Assembly (NCBI RefSeq): GCF_032823475.1
Contig: NZ_CP127915.1
Span: forward strand, 806,001 to 870,000
DNA: 64,000 nucleotides
Origin: Acinetobacter sp. SAAs474
GTDB lineage: Bacteria > Pseudomonadota > Gammaproteobacteria > Pseudomonadales > Moraxellaceae
Direction: 5' to 3'
Shown here piece by piece: positions 37,450-47,334 of the stretch (position 1 is its first letter; each line of letters opens with the position of its first letter). A program made the position numbers and the translations under genes. The notes beneath the pieces are model-generated. The model had not been told where the DNA came from. It ran no database searches and saw nothing but the letters and a program-made list of their open reading frames with translations.

Positions 37450-38664
37450 ATGGATAGAAACAGTCATCAATCTGATAAAAAGCATGCGGTAATTACGGTT
37501 GCAATATGCTTTCTGATCGCCGTCATTGAAGGGCTAGATATTCAAGCAGCAGGGATTGCTGCGGCAGGTATTCGTGAACATTTCGGTTTAGATAGTTCTC
37601 AACTCGGTGTATTTTTTAGTGCTGGAATTTTAGGTTTATTACCGGGTGCATTGATCGGTGGTCGTGTTGCAGATCGTATTGGCCGAAAAAAGGTGTTGAT
37701 CTGGTCGACAGCCACCTTTGCTATTTTTACCTTGTGTACAGTATGGGTCAATAGTTTTGGCTCATTATTGGCTGTACGCTTTTTAGCTGGTGCGGGTCTA
37801 GGCGCAGCTATGCCAATTCTCATCACCCTAGCATCAGAAGCAGTAAAACCTGAAAATAGAGGTCGTGCTGTTGGTTTGATGTATTGCGGTATGCCGGTTG
37901 GTGCAGCAATTTTATCTTTAGTGGCGAGTACTGATTTTGGCTCAAACTGGAAAAATATTTTTTATCTCGGTGGTTTATTACCTGTGATTGTTATTCCAGT
38001 GATGATGTTGTTTTTACCAGAATCAAAAGAGTTCTTAAGTACACAAAGTAAAGCAGCGACGAAAGATGCACCGTTACAAGCTTCATTTAAAGATTTATTT
38101 AATTCACAGAATATCTGGCGTACGCTATTTATCTGGGTAAGTTATTTCTTTACCTTGATGGTGGTTTACATCATGTTAAGCTGGTTACCTTCACTCTTTA
38201 TGGAACTTGGTTTCTCTCGTAAAGAAGGCAGTACAGCACAGTTCTACTTTATGCTCAGTGCAACAGTTGGAACCGTTATTTTGGGTATGTTGACTGATCG
38301 CTGGAAAAAAGCCTATGTGATTTTGTTGATGTATGGCGGTATTGTTGCAGGACTGTTTGCTTTAAATGGTGCAAGTTCATTAACACAAATGTATTTAGCA
38401 TCTGCATTGGTGGGTGCTTTTGTGATCGGTTGTCAAGGGGTATTGTATGCCTTTGGTAGTATCGTTTATCCAACTGAATTACGTGGTACAGGGGTGGGGA
38501 TTGCATCTGCTGTAGGCCGTATCGGGGCGATGCTTGGCCCTGCGATTGCAGGACAGTTACTTGCTGCAGGTTTTGGTGCTGCAGGCGTAATTTCAGCAGC
38601 CATTCCATGTATTATTATCTCAGCGATCTTTATGTTGCTGTTGGTTCGTAAACTACAAAAATAA
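37450..38664 (+). CDS. MFS transporter, aromatic acid:H+ symporter type (MhpT-like)
   Basis: A 404-residue, 12-helix major facilitator protein. The loop between helices 2 and 3 reads GGRVADRIGRKKVL, the family signature; the helix-1 IEGLDIQAAGIAAAGI segment resembles the AAHS (aromatic acid) group, including 3-hydroxyphenylpropionate carriers. No aromatic catabolic genes are nearby, so the substrate is uncertain. It is a single-gene unit followed by a strong hairpin. Confidence 0.82.
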   Translation: MDRNSHQSDKKHAVITVAICFLIAVIEGLDIQAAGIAAAGIREHFGLDSSQLGVFFSAGILGLLPGALIGGRVADRIGRKKVLIWSTATFAIFTLCTVWVNSFGSLLAVRFLAGAGLGAAMPILITLASEAVKPENRGRAVGLMYCGMPVGAAILSLVASTDFGSNWKNIFYLGGLLPVIVIPVMMLFLPESKEFLSTQSKAATKDAPLQASFKDLFNSQNIWRTLFIWVSYFFTLMVVYIMLSWLPSLFMELGFSRKEGSTAQFYFMLSATVGTVILGMLTDRWKKAYVILLMYGGIVAGLFALNGASSLTQMYLASALVGAFVIGCQGVLYAFGSIVYPTELRGTGVGIASAVGRIGAMLGPAIAGQLLAAGFGAAGVISAAIPCIIISAIFMLLLVRKLQK

Positions 38665-38691
38665 TGCCAAATAAGCTGTATCGATGAGATC

Positions 38692-38714
38692 AGAGCCTGT
38701 CCTAGACAGGCTCT
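38692..38714 (+). terminator. Hairpin downstream of the MFS gene
   Basis: Perfect arms AGAGCCTGTC (38692-38701) and GACAGGCTCT (38705-38714) with a 3-base loop, followed by ATATATTT. It is a plausible terminator although the T tail is imperfect. Confidence 0.7.
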
Positions 38715-38864
38715 ATATATTTCAGAGCATATTATCGATATTTTGCCATTTTAATGGTTAATTTTTTAATAATCTGATCAGATCTTTGAGGCTAATTTTG
38801 GTATCGAGATTGATTTGTTATATGCTTAATAACAACGTTATGGTTTATAGATCCAGAGATCAAG

Positions 38865-39506
38865 ATGCAGCAGAATACAGCATTAATTGTTGTTGATGTA
38901 CAAAATGGCTTTACTCCAGGTGGTCAACTGGCCGTTGCAGGTGCAGATCAAATTATTCCAGATATTAATCAATTGGCACAATATTTTAACCATATTGTGC
39001 TCACACAAGACTGGCATCCTGAAGATCATATTTCATTTGCAGATAACCATCCCGATAAGCAGCCATTTGAGCATATTGAGCTAGCTTATGGTACTCAAGT
39101 ATTATGGCCGAAACATTGTGTACAAGGCTCACATGATGCAGCCTTACACCCTGCATTGAATTTACCGACAGCACAGTTGATTATTCGTAAAGGCTATCAT
39201 CAAAATATTGACAGTTATTCGGCATTTCTCGAAGCTGATCAATCGACAACAACAGGTTTAGATGCTTATCTTAAAGCAAAAGCCATCGATACGGTTTTTA
39301 TTGTTGGTATTGCGACAGATTTTTGTGTGGCATGGAGTGCAATTGATGCCTGCCAACTCGGTTTTAAAACTTTTGTCATTGCAGATGCCTGTAAGGCAAT
39401 CGATTTAAATACATCTTTGCAACATGCATGGCAAAACATGTTGGCACATGGTGTTCAGCGCGTTTATCTTAAAGATATTCCACATCTATTGGCACAACAA
39501 GATTAA
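38865..39506 (+). CDS. pncA: Nicotinamidase
   Basis: A 213-residue cysteine hydrolase. The likely catalytic triad is D11 (VVDVQNGF), K108 (IRKGYH) and C153 (GIATDFCV); metal ligands appear in DWHPEDH (D48, H50, H54). It deamidates nicotinamide to nicotinate for NAD salvage, feeding PncB (47652-48851). It is a single gene here. Confidence 0.94.
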   Translation: MQQNTALIVVDVQNGFTPGGQLAVAGADQIIPDINQLAQYFNHIVLTQDWHPEDHISFADNHPDKQPFEHIELAYGTQVLWPKHCVQGSHDAALHPALNLPTAQLIIRKGYHQNIDSYSAFLEADQSTTTGLDAYLKAKAIDTVFIVGIATDFCVAWSAIDACQLGFKTFVIADACKAIDLNTSLQHAWQNMLAHGVQRVYLKDIPHLLAQQD

Positions 39507-39649
39507 TTGAATCACATTATTTTGTTGATCTTATTTATCACATCATGGATGTGTGAGCGATAGTGCATAACGTGATGTGCCCAGCTTTAGGATGGCCTGC
39601 GTTTTGATACTGTTCTTTGATCCAAGGCGATGTGGTTAGGAGTAGGCAC

Positions 39650-40594
39650 ATGCCAGTTCTTTTTAAATTTTCACAATTTATTCAAAAAACCTTTGCAATT
39701 TGGGTGATTGTATTTGCAGCGCTGGCACTGTGGCAGCCAACTGTATTTATTGGATTAAAATCTTATATTATCTGGATGCTTGGTCTGATTATGTTGGGAA
39801 TGGGTATGACCATGACCTTACATGATTTTAAAAGTGTAATTGAACATCCCAAAGCTGTATGTTTAGGTGTCGTTGCACAATTTGTACTGATGCCAGGTTT
39901 GGCATTTATTTTATGTAAATTATTTCATTTACCTGCAGAAATTGCTATTGGTGTCATTCTTGTGGGCTGTTGTCCCGGCGGAACAGCATCGAACGTTATT
40001 ACCTATATGGCCCAAGGCAATACAGCATTGTCTGTCGCTTGTACATCAGTATCGACGTTATTGGCACCCATTTTTACTCCCATCATCTTTTACTTTTTGG
40101 CCAGTCAATGGATTGAAATTGATGCTTGGGCAATGTTGCAGTCTATTTTACAAGTGGTGTTATTGCCAATTGTATTGGGGTTGATTTTAAGAACCGTATT
40201 TCAAAAGCATGTAGCGCATTATATTCCCATAATGCCGTTAGTTTCGGTGATTGCCATTGTTGCCATTGTGGCCGCGATTATTGCGGGTAGTCGGACACAA
40301 ATTTTTGAATCAGGTTTACTGATTTTAGCCGTTGTCATCTTGCATAATGGCTTGGGTTTGCTACTCGGTTATTGGATCAGCCGTTATTGTGGTCTAAAAG
40401 AAATAGATTGCAGAGCAATTTCGATTGAAGTTGGGATGCAAAATTCAGGTTTAGGTGTTGCATTGGCTGCAGTACATTTTGCCCTGTCGCCAATGACTGC
40501 GGTACCGAGTGCAATTTTTAGCTTATGGCATAATATCTCAGGCGCAACTTTGGCCAGTTATTGGGCCAGTCGATCGCCACAGAAACCAGAGTAA
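39650..40594 (+). CDS. BASS-family (bile acid:Na+ symporter-like) transporter
   Basis: A 314-residue protein with about ten membrane helices. I chose the ATG at 39650, preceded by TTAGGAG, over a TTG at 39617. MLGMGMTMTLHDF near helix 2, VGCCPGGTASNVITYMAQGN (the sodium-site crossover region) and EVGMQNSGLGVALA are the family hallmarks. Bacterial members move pantoate, keto acids or other organic anions with sodium. The substrate is unknown. Confidence 0.88.
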   Translation: MPVLFKFSQFIQKTFAIWVIVFAALALWQPTVFIGLKSYIIWMLGLIMLGMGMTMTLHDFKSVIEHPKAVCLGVVAQFVLMPGLAFILCKLFHLPAEIAIGVILVGCCPGGTASNVITYMAQGNTALSVACTSVSTLLAPIFTPIIFYFLASQWIEIDAWAMLQSILQVVLLPIVLGLILRTVFQKHVAHYIPIMPLVSVIAIVAIVAAIIAGSRTQIFESGLLILAVVILHNGLGLLLGYWISRYCGLKEIDCRAISIEVGMQNSGLGVALAAVHFALSPMTAVPSAIFSLWHNISGATLASYWASRSPQKPE

Positions 40595-41413
40595 AATCTG
40601 AATGTATTTTGAATGTATTCTGAATGTATGGAAGTGATCTAAGCTCGATCAAATTTGCTGGATCTTTTTGTATGTTGTGCAAAGTTGGCTGATTCTGTTC
40701 CAGTAATCAGCAACGATAGCAGTCATCAATGGCAAAACATCTTAGGCGTAATTAAAAGAACAGTGATGCTAGATTCTGCTGTGAGTGGAGGGCTTTGCTG
40801 TGAGTGGAGGGCATTGTATTTACCACTTGGGAGCGTTGAGGTTGAGCGAACTTTTGTTGATTGAGCTTTAGCTAGACATACAGATTGATCAAAATTTCAG
40901 AAAATATTAGATCTAGGTGTGAGAAGAAAATATTATCATTGTGTATGTGATAGTTTATTTTGTATACGGTCTAAAAGCTGGAGTTATAGAGGTAGAACAA
41001 CGATTGCAACGCGCTATTGTTATTCAGTTTGTAAAAATATTACCTTTATAGCTAAAGCCGCTCCTGTGGATAATTTAATGTTACAACTTATGCAAGCCTT
41101 CGCTCAGTTTGCAGATGAAATCCTTTTAGAATGATCAAAGAAAGAGATTAACTTTACTACTGCATAAGCATGGTATAAAAATCGAGGACATCAACTCGAA
41201 CTCAATTAAACTGAAGCTTTCGGTCAAGCGTGGCAAAATGCAGCATATCCATTAAAGTTGTATCAGCACAAGTAGTTGGTTGAAGTTGGCAAGCTATACA
41301 TCGATATTTAAAAGCGACGAAGAAATTTCTGTAACTTTAGAGCCAAAATCCGAATTCGTTTTGTCTTTATCATGATTTACAACAAACCTATATTATTTTT
41401 TGAGGCATGTTAA
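40595..41413. other. Intergenic region with probable degraded coding remnants
   Basis: About 820 bases without an intact gene. Besides the 11-base repeats it has a 16-base unit GCTGTGAGTGGAGGGC at 40778 repeated at 40797. Fragments such as VEQRLQRAIVIQFVKI (around 40993-41040), LMLQLMQAFAQFADEILLE (41078-41134) and EAFGQAWQNAAYPLKLYQHK (around 41213-41275) look protein-like but are in different frames and separated by stops. I cannot assign a family. It is probably an old deletion or insertion scar. Confidence 0.4.
40599..40631. repeat. Three tandem 11-base repeats
   Basis: TGAATGTATT occurs at 40599 and 40610, and TGAATGTATG at 40621, at an exact 11-base period, immediately after the transporter stop. 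Short and of unknown role. Confidence 0.8.
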
Positions 41414-42430
41414 ATGCAGTTACTCAATGATAAAAACAGCTTAATTGCCAGTTATTTATTAATTTTTATTTTTCTTGCAGTTCTTATTCCATTACATTTA
41501 ACGGTAAGCTTTTTTTCAGGCTTTTTAGTATTTTCAATTATTCATAGCTTAAGTAAATCGAGTGAAAAGTATATTGATGGCCGGTATGCCCGTCTCACCT
41601 TTAGCATTGTGATTAGTTTGATCATTATTGGTTTAATTGTGCTCGGGATTGCTCGTCTGATTAGTTTTATTCATTATGATTTACAAGGTGCTCGGCTAGA
41701 CCAATTGAATACAGAAATAGATATTCTACTACAACAAGTACAAGCAGAAATTATTAAGTATTATCCGAACTTTAATCCTTATACCACGATGAGTTTAAAA
41801 GATCAGTTATTTGCCTATATCAAAGAAAATTTAGGCATGCTGAGACATACCGGTACCAATATACTGCATAGCTTTGCAAGTATGATTATCGCAATGATCA
41901 TTGGTATAATGGTGTCATTACATCAAGTTCAACCAAAAATGCATATTCCTGCATTTAAAGTCGCGTTAATTGCAAGAATTCAAAACTTAGCCACGGCTTT
42001 TCAGAATGTTGTTTTTGCACAAGTTAAGATCTCCCTGATTAATACGATCTTATTTATTATTTTCGCTCATATCATTTTACCTATTTGTGGCTTTCACCTG
42101 CCATTTGTCAAAACACTCACTATTTTAACGTTCATCTTTGGCTTAATTCCAATTATTGGTAATCTCATTACCAACACATTGATTACTGTTGCTGCACTGA
42201 CGATTTCAGTCAGTCTTGCCATTGTTTCATTGGCATATCTGATTATTATTCATAAATTAGAATATTTTATTAATGCCAGAATTATTGGTACAAAAATTAA
42301 TGCTTCCGCTTGGGAGGTTTTATTAGCGATGCTTATTTTTGAAGCGATCTTTGGAATTACCGGATTAATTGTGGCGCCTATTTACTATGCCTACCTTAAA
42401 CTTGAACTCAAACAACAAAACATGATTTAA
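41414..42430 (+). CDS. AI-2E-family membrane protein
   Basis: A 338-residue protein with about seven to eight hydrophobic segments and the family C-terminal half: a long amphipathic stretch (residues 90-150), then TLTILTFIFGLIPIIGN and LEYFINARIIGTKINASAW near residues 235-300, ending in EAIFGITGLIVAPIYYAYLK. The family includes AI-2 exporters and Na+/H+ antiporters, so the transported species is not predictable. It stands alone between two gene-free stretches. Confidence 0.85.
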   Translation: MQLLNDKNSLIASYLLIFIFLAVLIPLHLTVSFFSGFLVFSIIHSLSKSSEKYIDGRYARLTFSIVISLIIIGLIVLGIARLISFIHYDLQGARLDQLNTEIDILLQQVQAEIIKYYPNFNPYTTMSLKDQLFAYIKENLGMLRHTGTNILHSFASMIIAMIIGIMVSLHQVQPKMHIPAFKVALIARIQNLATAFQNVVFAQVKISLINTILFIIFAHIILPICGFHLPFVKTLTILTFIFGLIPIIGNLITNTLITVAALTISVSLAIVSLAYLIIIHKLEYFINARIIGTKINASAWEVLLAMLIFEAIFGITGLIVAPIYYAYLKLELKQQNMI

Positions 42431-42884
42431 GCTCATCGAAAAATCAGCATAAGGAAGCTGGTTGGCTATCGTTGATGGTTGTTTTGAGCCACCATCACTT
42501 AAGATACTGAATAAGATATAACAAGCATTAGACATTCAACTGGCGCTGTCGCATTAAGGAGTAATTGTTGAGAAAGGTGACTTAGTTCTGCTGTTGGTGA
42601 GTCCATTGAAAGCGTCATGCTATGAAATGGTTTCATGCCATCTTATATTAAGCAAGCAAAATTAACATTTTTCCTGTCTAAACATGCAAAATATAGTGAG
42701 GCGAGGACATGCCATTTTAGGTATAAGTGTCATAAAGCATCGTTACAATAAGCAAAAAATAAGTGAAATCTGTGAGCAAATCACGTCTGTATATGTACTT
42801 TAAAAATCCCCCCATTTAAGTATGTTAAAAGGGGGGATAGGTTAATATCAGTGATGATGAATCTAACCAGATTACAGTTGATCT
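42431..42884. other. Gene-free region containing a G/C-run hairpin
   Basis: About 450 bases with no credible gene. ATCCCCCC (42806-42813) and GGGGGGAT (42831-42838) can pair around a 17-base loop near the 3' end of the converging genes and may serve as a terminator, though it lacks a T tail on either strand. Confidence 0.4.
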
Positions 42885-44141
42885 TTAAGATGCTTTAGAT
42901 TGTTTAGTCTTTAAAATTTCAGTACGAATATTTTGTGCCAATTGAGCATATTCACTGTCCATACCATTAATCATAAATGCATGTCGCGTTAATACATTGG
43001 TTGGAGAGGGCAAGCTGACCAACTCATAATGATCAGACAATGTTGCCAAAAGCGCTTGAGGTAAATGTAAGGCACTTTCCTTGGCCGCTAATACATGGGT
43101 TAAACGCTCTGCTGCTTCAACTGAAGAGAGTTGCATCGATTCTACATCGCTCGATAGCGCACTGCGTGTTTGTAAAACAAAGCGTTTATCTTCACGATAA
43201 CGTTTATAGAGTACTTCGGATAACAGTTGAAATACCGTACCAATCATAGCCATACATCGTGCAGCTTCGGGTTTGTCTGCCGCAATACTAATGGTGGCAC
43301 CAGATTCATTAAAAGACTGTATGCTCTGAATGTCAGAACAGTTTAGCTTATAATGTTGTACACAAAGCTCAATACTTTTATTTAAAAAGATCTGACATAA
43401 ATTAAAATACGGTAGAGAAACGCTACTGGTGACGGTATCTAATAGCTGTTTAGGATCATAGAACTGGATATTCAGTGCCAATCGATGATCTTGTTGATGC
43501 TCATAGTTTGGATGTTTTAATGTTTTTGGCGTTGGTTTGGCATTTTGCTGTGCTTGAGCAATCGCCAATGAAGCATTATGTTTTTCTTGTTCCAAGAGTT
43601 GAGTCAAGGTTTGTATTTCATGTTTTAAGCGTGATTCATTATTAATACGTGCCAGATATTCACTACGACTTGGACGTGCAATCGCACGATAAGCCAGCCA
43701 TAACAAGACATGAATAATAAAAGAAACCAGAATGGCTAGCCATTGTGTCCGTAAAATTTCGCCAACACTAGGTTTAATTAAGGTGACTTCAACTGCACCG
43801 ACTTTTTTCTCATTTTGTAGTGCATCACGAACAAAGATTTCACCCTGACGGGTTTTAGACATCCCGCTGGTAGCTAAGACCTGATTGTTGGCATTTAAAA
43901 TACGAATAGAGGCAATATTCGGGTTGGTTGCATACCGATTGGCCAGTAATGCCAATGAAACAGTATTGGCTGGTTCTAGTTCAGAAAGGCTATCGATGAC
44001 CAATTGTGTGGTCATCAGTTGCCCTTGGTTTGTTCGGGTTTCATTTAATTGATGAGTCGTTGCAAGGACCAATAAAAAGGTTTGCAAAATAAAACTTACA
44101 ATTAGTAGGCTAGCAAATAGCCCTTGTCTAGGCGCATTCAA
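42885..44141 (-). CDS. SMP/YtjB-like inner membrane protein
   Basis: A 418-residue protein. It has an N-terminal membrane helix (about residues 8-28), a periplasmic segment to about residue 130 (NPNIASIRILNANNQVLATSG, GAVEVTL), a second helix (about 134-152), then a cytoplasmic coiled coil (160-200) and a soluble domain that I do not recognise. The N-terminal half resembles the SMP (YtjB) family, whose genes lie divergent from serB in many gamma-proteobacteria, exactly as here. The function of the cytoplasmic part is unknown. Confidence 0.65.
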   Translation of the reverse strand: MNAPRQGLFASLLIVSFILQTFLLVLATTHQLNETRTNQGQLMTTQLVIDSLSELEPANTVSLALLANRYATNPNIASIRILNANNQVLATSGMSKTRQGEIFVRDALQNEKKVGAVEVTLIKPSVGEILRTQWLAILVSFIIHVLLWLAYRAIARPSRSEYLARINNESRLKHEIQTLTQLLEQEKHNASLAIAQAQQNAKPTPKTLKHPNYEHQQDHRLALNIQFYDPKQLLDTVTSSVSLPYFNLCQIFLNKSIELCVQHYKLNCSDIQSIQSFNESGATISIAADKPEAARCMAMIGTVFQLLSEVLYKRYREDKRFVLQTRSALSSDVESMQLSSVEAAERLTHVLAAKESALHLPQALLATLSDHYELVSLPSPTNVLTRHAFMINGMDSEYAQLAQNIRTEILKTKQSKAS

Positions 44142-44218
44142 CGTAAACTTCCAAAGTAATTCTACTGAATTTAGATTATGATTCTTACAATAGTTGTAGC
44201 TCAGATCAGAGTCAATTC

Positions 44219-45439
44219 ATGCGAGAAATCATTCTTATATCATTTTTGGGACCTGACCAACCTAATCAGTTTACTCGATTAATGCAGGTATTGTCCGCCC
44301 ATTCTTTACAAATTTTAGATGTAGGTCAGGCAGTCATACATAATCAATTGACTTTAGGCATAGTTGTATCTTCCGATGACCAAACGGCAACAGCTTTAGC
44401 CATGAAGGAAATTTTGATTCTAGCACATGAAATTGGATTAACAGTTCGTTTTAAACCAATATCTGCTGCAGTTTATGAACAATGGGTACAAGAGGGAGGG
44501 GCAACACGTTATATTATCACGGCTTTAGCGCCAGAATTAAAAGCCTCTCACTTACAAGCAGTGACAAAAATTGTCTCCGGTCAAGGTTTTAATATTGAAA
44601 CAGTGACACGTTTGTCAGGTCGCCTTACCTTAGCCGATGATCCTACAGGGCCTAAACGCGCCTGTGTACAATTTGGTTTAAGTGGTCAAATGCTTGATGC
44701 CATTGCCATGCGTGCAGCATGTTTAAGCTTGTCAAATGAATTAAATATTGATGTCGCTGTGCAAGAAGACAATGCTTATCGACGTAATCGCCGTTTGGTC
44801 TGTTTTGATATGGATTCAACGCTGATCGAGCAAGAGGTGATTGATGAACTGGCGATCGAAGCCGGTGTCGGGGAGCAGGTCGCTGAAATTACCGAACGTG
44901 CCATGCAGGGTGAACTTGATTTTCAGCAAAGTTTTCGTGCTCGTGTTGCTTTGTTAAAAGGTATGGATGCGGCAGTATTGCCAAAAATTGCACAACGCCT
45001 CACGATTACAGAAGGTGCTGAACGATTAATTTCAACTTTAAAATCATTGGGCTATCGTACTGCTATTTTATCGGGTGGATTTCAGTACTTTGCTGAACAT
45101 TTACAAAAGAAATTAGGGATTGATGAAGTTCATGCCAATCTGCTGGATGTACAAGATGGTATCGTCACAGGTGAAGTAAAAGGCCATATTGTTGACGGTG
45201 CACGTAAGGCATTCTTATTGGGCCAAATTGCCACAGAGATGGGAATTTCTCTCGAACAAACTATCGCAGTAGGTGATGGTGCCAATGATTTACCGATGTT
45301 ATCGATTGCAGGACTGGGTGTTGCATTTAGAGCCAAACCATTGGTTCGACAAAATGCGAATCAGGCCATTTCGAGTGTTGGTTTAGATGGTATTTTATAT
45401 TTACTTGGCGTACATGATAAAGACTTAGGGCGTGCTTAA
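44219..45439 (+). CDS. serB: Phosphoserine phosphatase with ACT-type N-terminal region
   Basis: A 406-residue protein. Residues 1 to about 180 hold two ACT-like domains (MREIILISFLGPDQPNQFTR; YIITALAPELKASHLQAVTK). The HAD domain follows with the nucleophile D197 in VCFDMDSTLIEQE, then SGGFQYFAEHL and GDGANDLPML. It makes serine from phosphoserine in the cytoplasm; the ACT part suggests amino-acid control. It is divergent from the SMP-like gene over 77 bases. Confidence 0.95.
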   Translation: MREIILISFLGPDQPNQFTRLMQVLSAHSLQILDVGQAVIHNQLTLGIVVSSDDQTATALAMKEILILAHEIGLTVRFKPISAAVYEQWVQEGGATRYIITALAPELKASHLQAVTKIVSGQGFNIETVTRLSGRLTLADDPTGPKRACVQFGLSGQMLDAIAMRAACLSLSNELNIDVAVQEDNAYRRNRRLVCFDMDSTLIEQEVIDELAIEAGVGEQVAEITERAMQGELDFQQSFRARVALLKGMDAAVLPKIAQRLTITEGAERLISTLKSLGYRTAILSGGFQYFAEHLQKKLGIDEVHANLLDVQDGIVTGEVKGHIVDGARKAFLLGQIATEMGISLEQTIAVGDGANDLPMLSIAGLGVAFRAKPLVRQNANQAISSVGLDGILYLLGVHDKDLGRA

Positions 45440-45450
45440 ACTGTAATGTG

Positions 45451-45481
45451 ATGACACCATGTTCGATCAGCATGGTGTCAT
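45451..45481 (+). terminator. Hairpin downstream of serB
   Basis: Perfect 11-base arms ATGACACCATG (45451-45461) and CATGGTGTCAT (45471-45481) with a 9-base loop, 12 bases after the serB stop. There is no T run, so termination efficiency is uncertain. Confidence 0.6.
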
Positions 45482-45870
45482 GATGTTACAAAAATATTTT
45501 GAGTTAAAGTTTAACCCTGATTTATGCGGATGATGTCTATAATTCATCATCACATGATCAAATCAAGTACCCTCACTCTCCTCAAATTTGAAAAAAATGA
45601 TTGTTGATAAAAAATATCTGCCATTTTTGTAATGACACGCGAATCGCGCTGTGGCTTTATTTATCGCTGTATAGCCGGTAAAAAAATGTAATGACAATAG
45701 AATATAGCGACAAGATGTGTCGCATAATAAAAAAACAGCACTTCTTTTCTTAAAAAAAAACATCATAATGCACTGCATATAGAGTTTAATTTAGATATAT
45801 AACCTTATTAAACGGTAACTGAGTTGGAGTCAAATTCTCTGGATTTACTTCAACTAGAATGGAGGTTTTT
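45482..45870. other. Gene-free region upstream of the small membrane protein
   Basis: About 390 bases. A - strand open frame at 45563-45778 has no start context or recognisable content. Runs of A and T are frequent. GGAGG at 45861-45865 is the ribosome binding site of the next gene. Confidence 0.5.
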
Positions 45871-46206
45871 ATGACCACAGCAAGTTTGGCAAGTATTATA
45901 GGCTTAAGCTTATTGGCAGTTGCTTTGATTGTAATTTTGTTTTCACCTTATCGCCGTTGGTTAAGTTTTATGTTTGCAGGTATGCTGTTTTGGGGTGTAC
46001 TTGAAGCGTTGCGTTATGCAATACAACGTGTATTTGAGTGGTCTGTTACATCAAGTTATTTGCTGGCAATTTTTATTGCGATGATTTTAATGACAGCTTT
46101 ATTGTTAAGAGAGGATCGTAAAGCACGTCAAGCAACTGCAAAGCGTCGTTATATTGAACATACACCTGTATATGAGGATGATCAGCAGCAATATTCTAGT
46201 CGCTAA
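45871..46206 (+). CDS. Small conserved-type membrane protein of unknown function
   Basis: A 111-residue protein. I chose the ATG at 45871 because GGAGG lies 5 bases before it; the in-frame ATG at 45859 is within that ribosome binding site. Two or three hydrophobic segments (about residues 5-25, 32-50 and 60-78) are followed by a charged tail (REDRKARQATAKRRY) that should face the cytoplasm. I recognise no family. The strong ribosome binding site and clean codon use suggest a real gene. Confidence 0.7.
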   Translation: MTTASLASIIGLSLLAVALIVILFSPYRRWLSFMFAGMLFWGVLEALRYAIQRVFEWSVTSSYLLAIFIAMILMTALLLREDRKARQATAKRRYIEHTPVYEDDQQQYSSR

Positions 46207-46354
46207 TCGACGATCATTTTTCATGATGGGTATGTATTTATCGTGATATTTTTCACTTTAAATAGCTTTTGCATGACAAAGCATTAATGACAAATTTGCT
46301 AGCTATGTTAGGATTGTCATCCATGTTGAAAAAATTACAATAGGCTTAAACTTC

Positions 46355-46834
46355 ATGAAAATTTCTTCGATTCCTGTCGTAAAATTACCGTTGCTTGATG
46401 TCAGTACAGATCCTTTAGATATTTTTGTCGCAGGTTTGGCCTTACGTATGAAACAGCTCGCACGAACCAGTCCAAAATTTATCGAATTAATTCATGAACG
46501 CCAGTTTCGCTTACAAATCGGGACAGATTTGGGCATGGCACGTCAGATTATTGTTGATCATGGTCAAATTCATACCGTTTCTGGTGATGCAGAAAAAGCA
46601 GATTTTATTTTACAATTTGCCGATAGTGAGCATGGGGTAAAAACATTATTAAAAGGTGATCCGAGTGCATTTATGACTGGGATGCAAAATGGTTCGATTA
46701 AAATGGAAGGTGATTTTAGTTTATTGGTGTGGTTCAATAAAGCAGCGAAATTAATCCCGCCACAATTACCGAAACCATTAAAAGCTAAAATTAAGCAAGC
46801 ACGTCAATTTGTAAAACAAAAAACGGGCCGTTAA
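46355..46834 (+). CDS. SCP2 sterol-binding-domain protein
   Basis: A 159-residue protein with an SCP2-like lipid-binding fold: FRLQIGTDLGMARQIIVDHG, DFILQFADSEHGVKTLLKGDP and NGSIKMEGDFSLLVWF, with a basic C-terminus. In bacteria this fold occurs in UbiJ/UbiT-type ubiquinone accessory proteins, which is a possible role; the neighbours give no support either way. Confidence 0.75.
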   Translation: MKISSIPVVKLPLLDVSTDPLDIFVAGLALRMKQLARTSPKFIELIHERQFRLQIGTDLGMARQIIVDHGQIHTVSGDAEKADFILQFADSEHGVKTLLKGDPSAFMTGMQNGSIKMEGDFSLLVWFNKAAKLIPPQLPKPLKAKIKQARQFVKQKTGR

Positions 46835-46893
46835 TGTGTCTGCACATAGGCAGAGTTTGACAAGGTCTATGTGCTTCGCCTCATTTGAGGTCG

Positions 46894-47334
46894 TTATGAA
46901 ACATCTAAATTAAATGTCACAGGTCCATCATTAATCAGATGTACCTTCATATCGGCTGCAAAAATTCCTGTTTGAGTATGGGGAAATTGTTGCTTGGCAT
47001 AACTCACCAGTTGTTCATACAATTGTTTTGCTTGGTCGGGCGCCATTGCTGGGCCAAAGTCTGGACGTAATCCCTTTTGTGTTTCAGCCATTAAGGTAAA
47101 TTGTGAGACCAGTAATAAGCCGCCATCGGCTTGGCTGACATTCCAGCCCATTTTGCCCTGCTCATCATCAAAAAAACGATATTTTAAGATTTTATCAATC
47201 AGTTTTTGACCTTTGGCTAAATTATCATCTCGTCCAATACCTAAAAATACCAGTATTCCATGTTGAATTTCGCCTGTAACCTGACCATCAACTATGACTT
47301 TCGCTTCTAGGACGCGTTGTAATAATGCCCGCAT
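46894..47334 (-). CDS. dtd: D-aminoacyl-tRNA deacylase
   Basis: A 146-residue protein with the two catalytic-site motifs SQFTLMAETQKG (about residues 77-88) and NDGPVTF near the C-terminus. It frees tRNA from D-amino acids. Length and start (MRALLQRVLEAKVIVDGQV) match the family. It is convergent with the SCP2 gene. Confidence 0.95.
   Translation of the reverse strand: MRALLQRVLEAKVIVDGQVTGEIQHGILVFLGIGRDDNLAKGQKLIDKILKYRFFDDEQGKMGWNVSQADGGLLLVSQFTLMAETQKGLRPDFGPAMAPDQAKQLYEQLVSYAKQQFPHTQTGIFAADMKVHLINDGPVTFNLDVS

Noticed and set aside
40655..40864. 69-codon + strand open frame
   Set aside because: It spans a duplicated 16-base unit that generates its apparent codons; no domain or ribosome binding site.
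45563..45778. Small - strand open frame of 71 codons
   Set aside because: No ribosome binding site, skewed composition and no recognisable motif; it lies in the spacer before a gene with a clear start.
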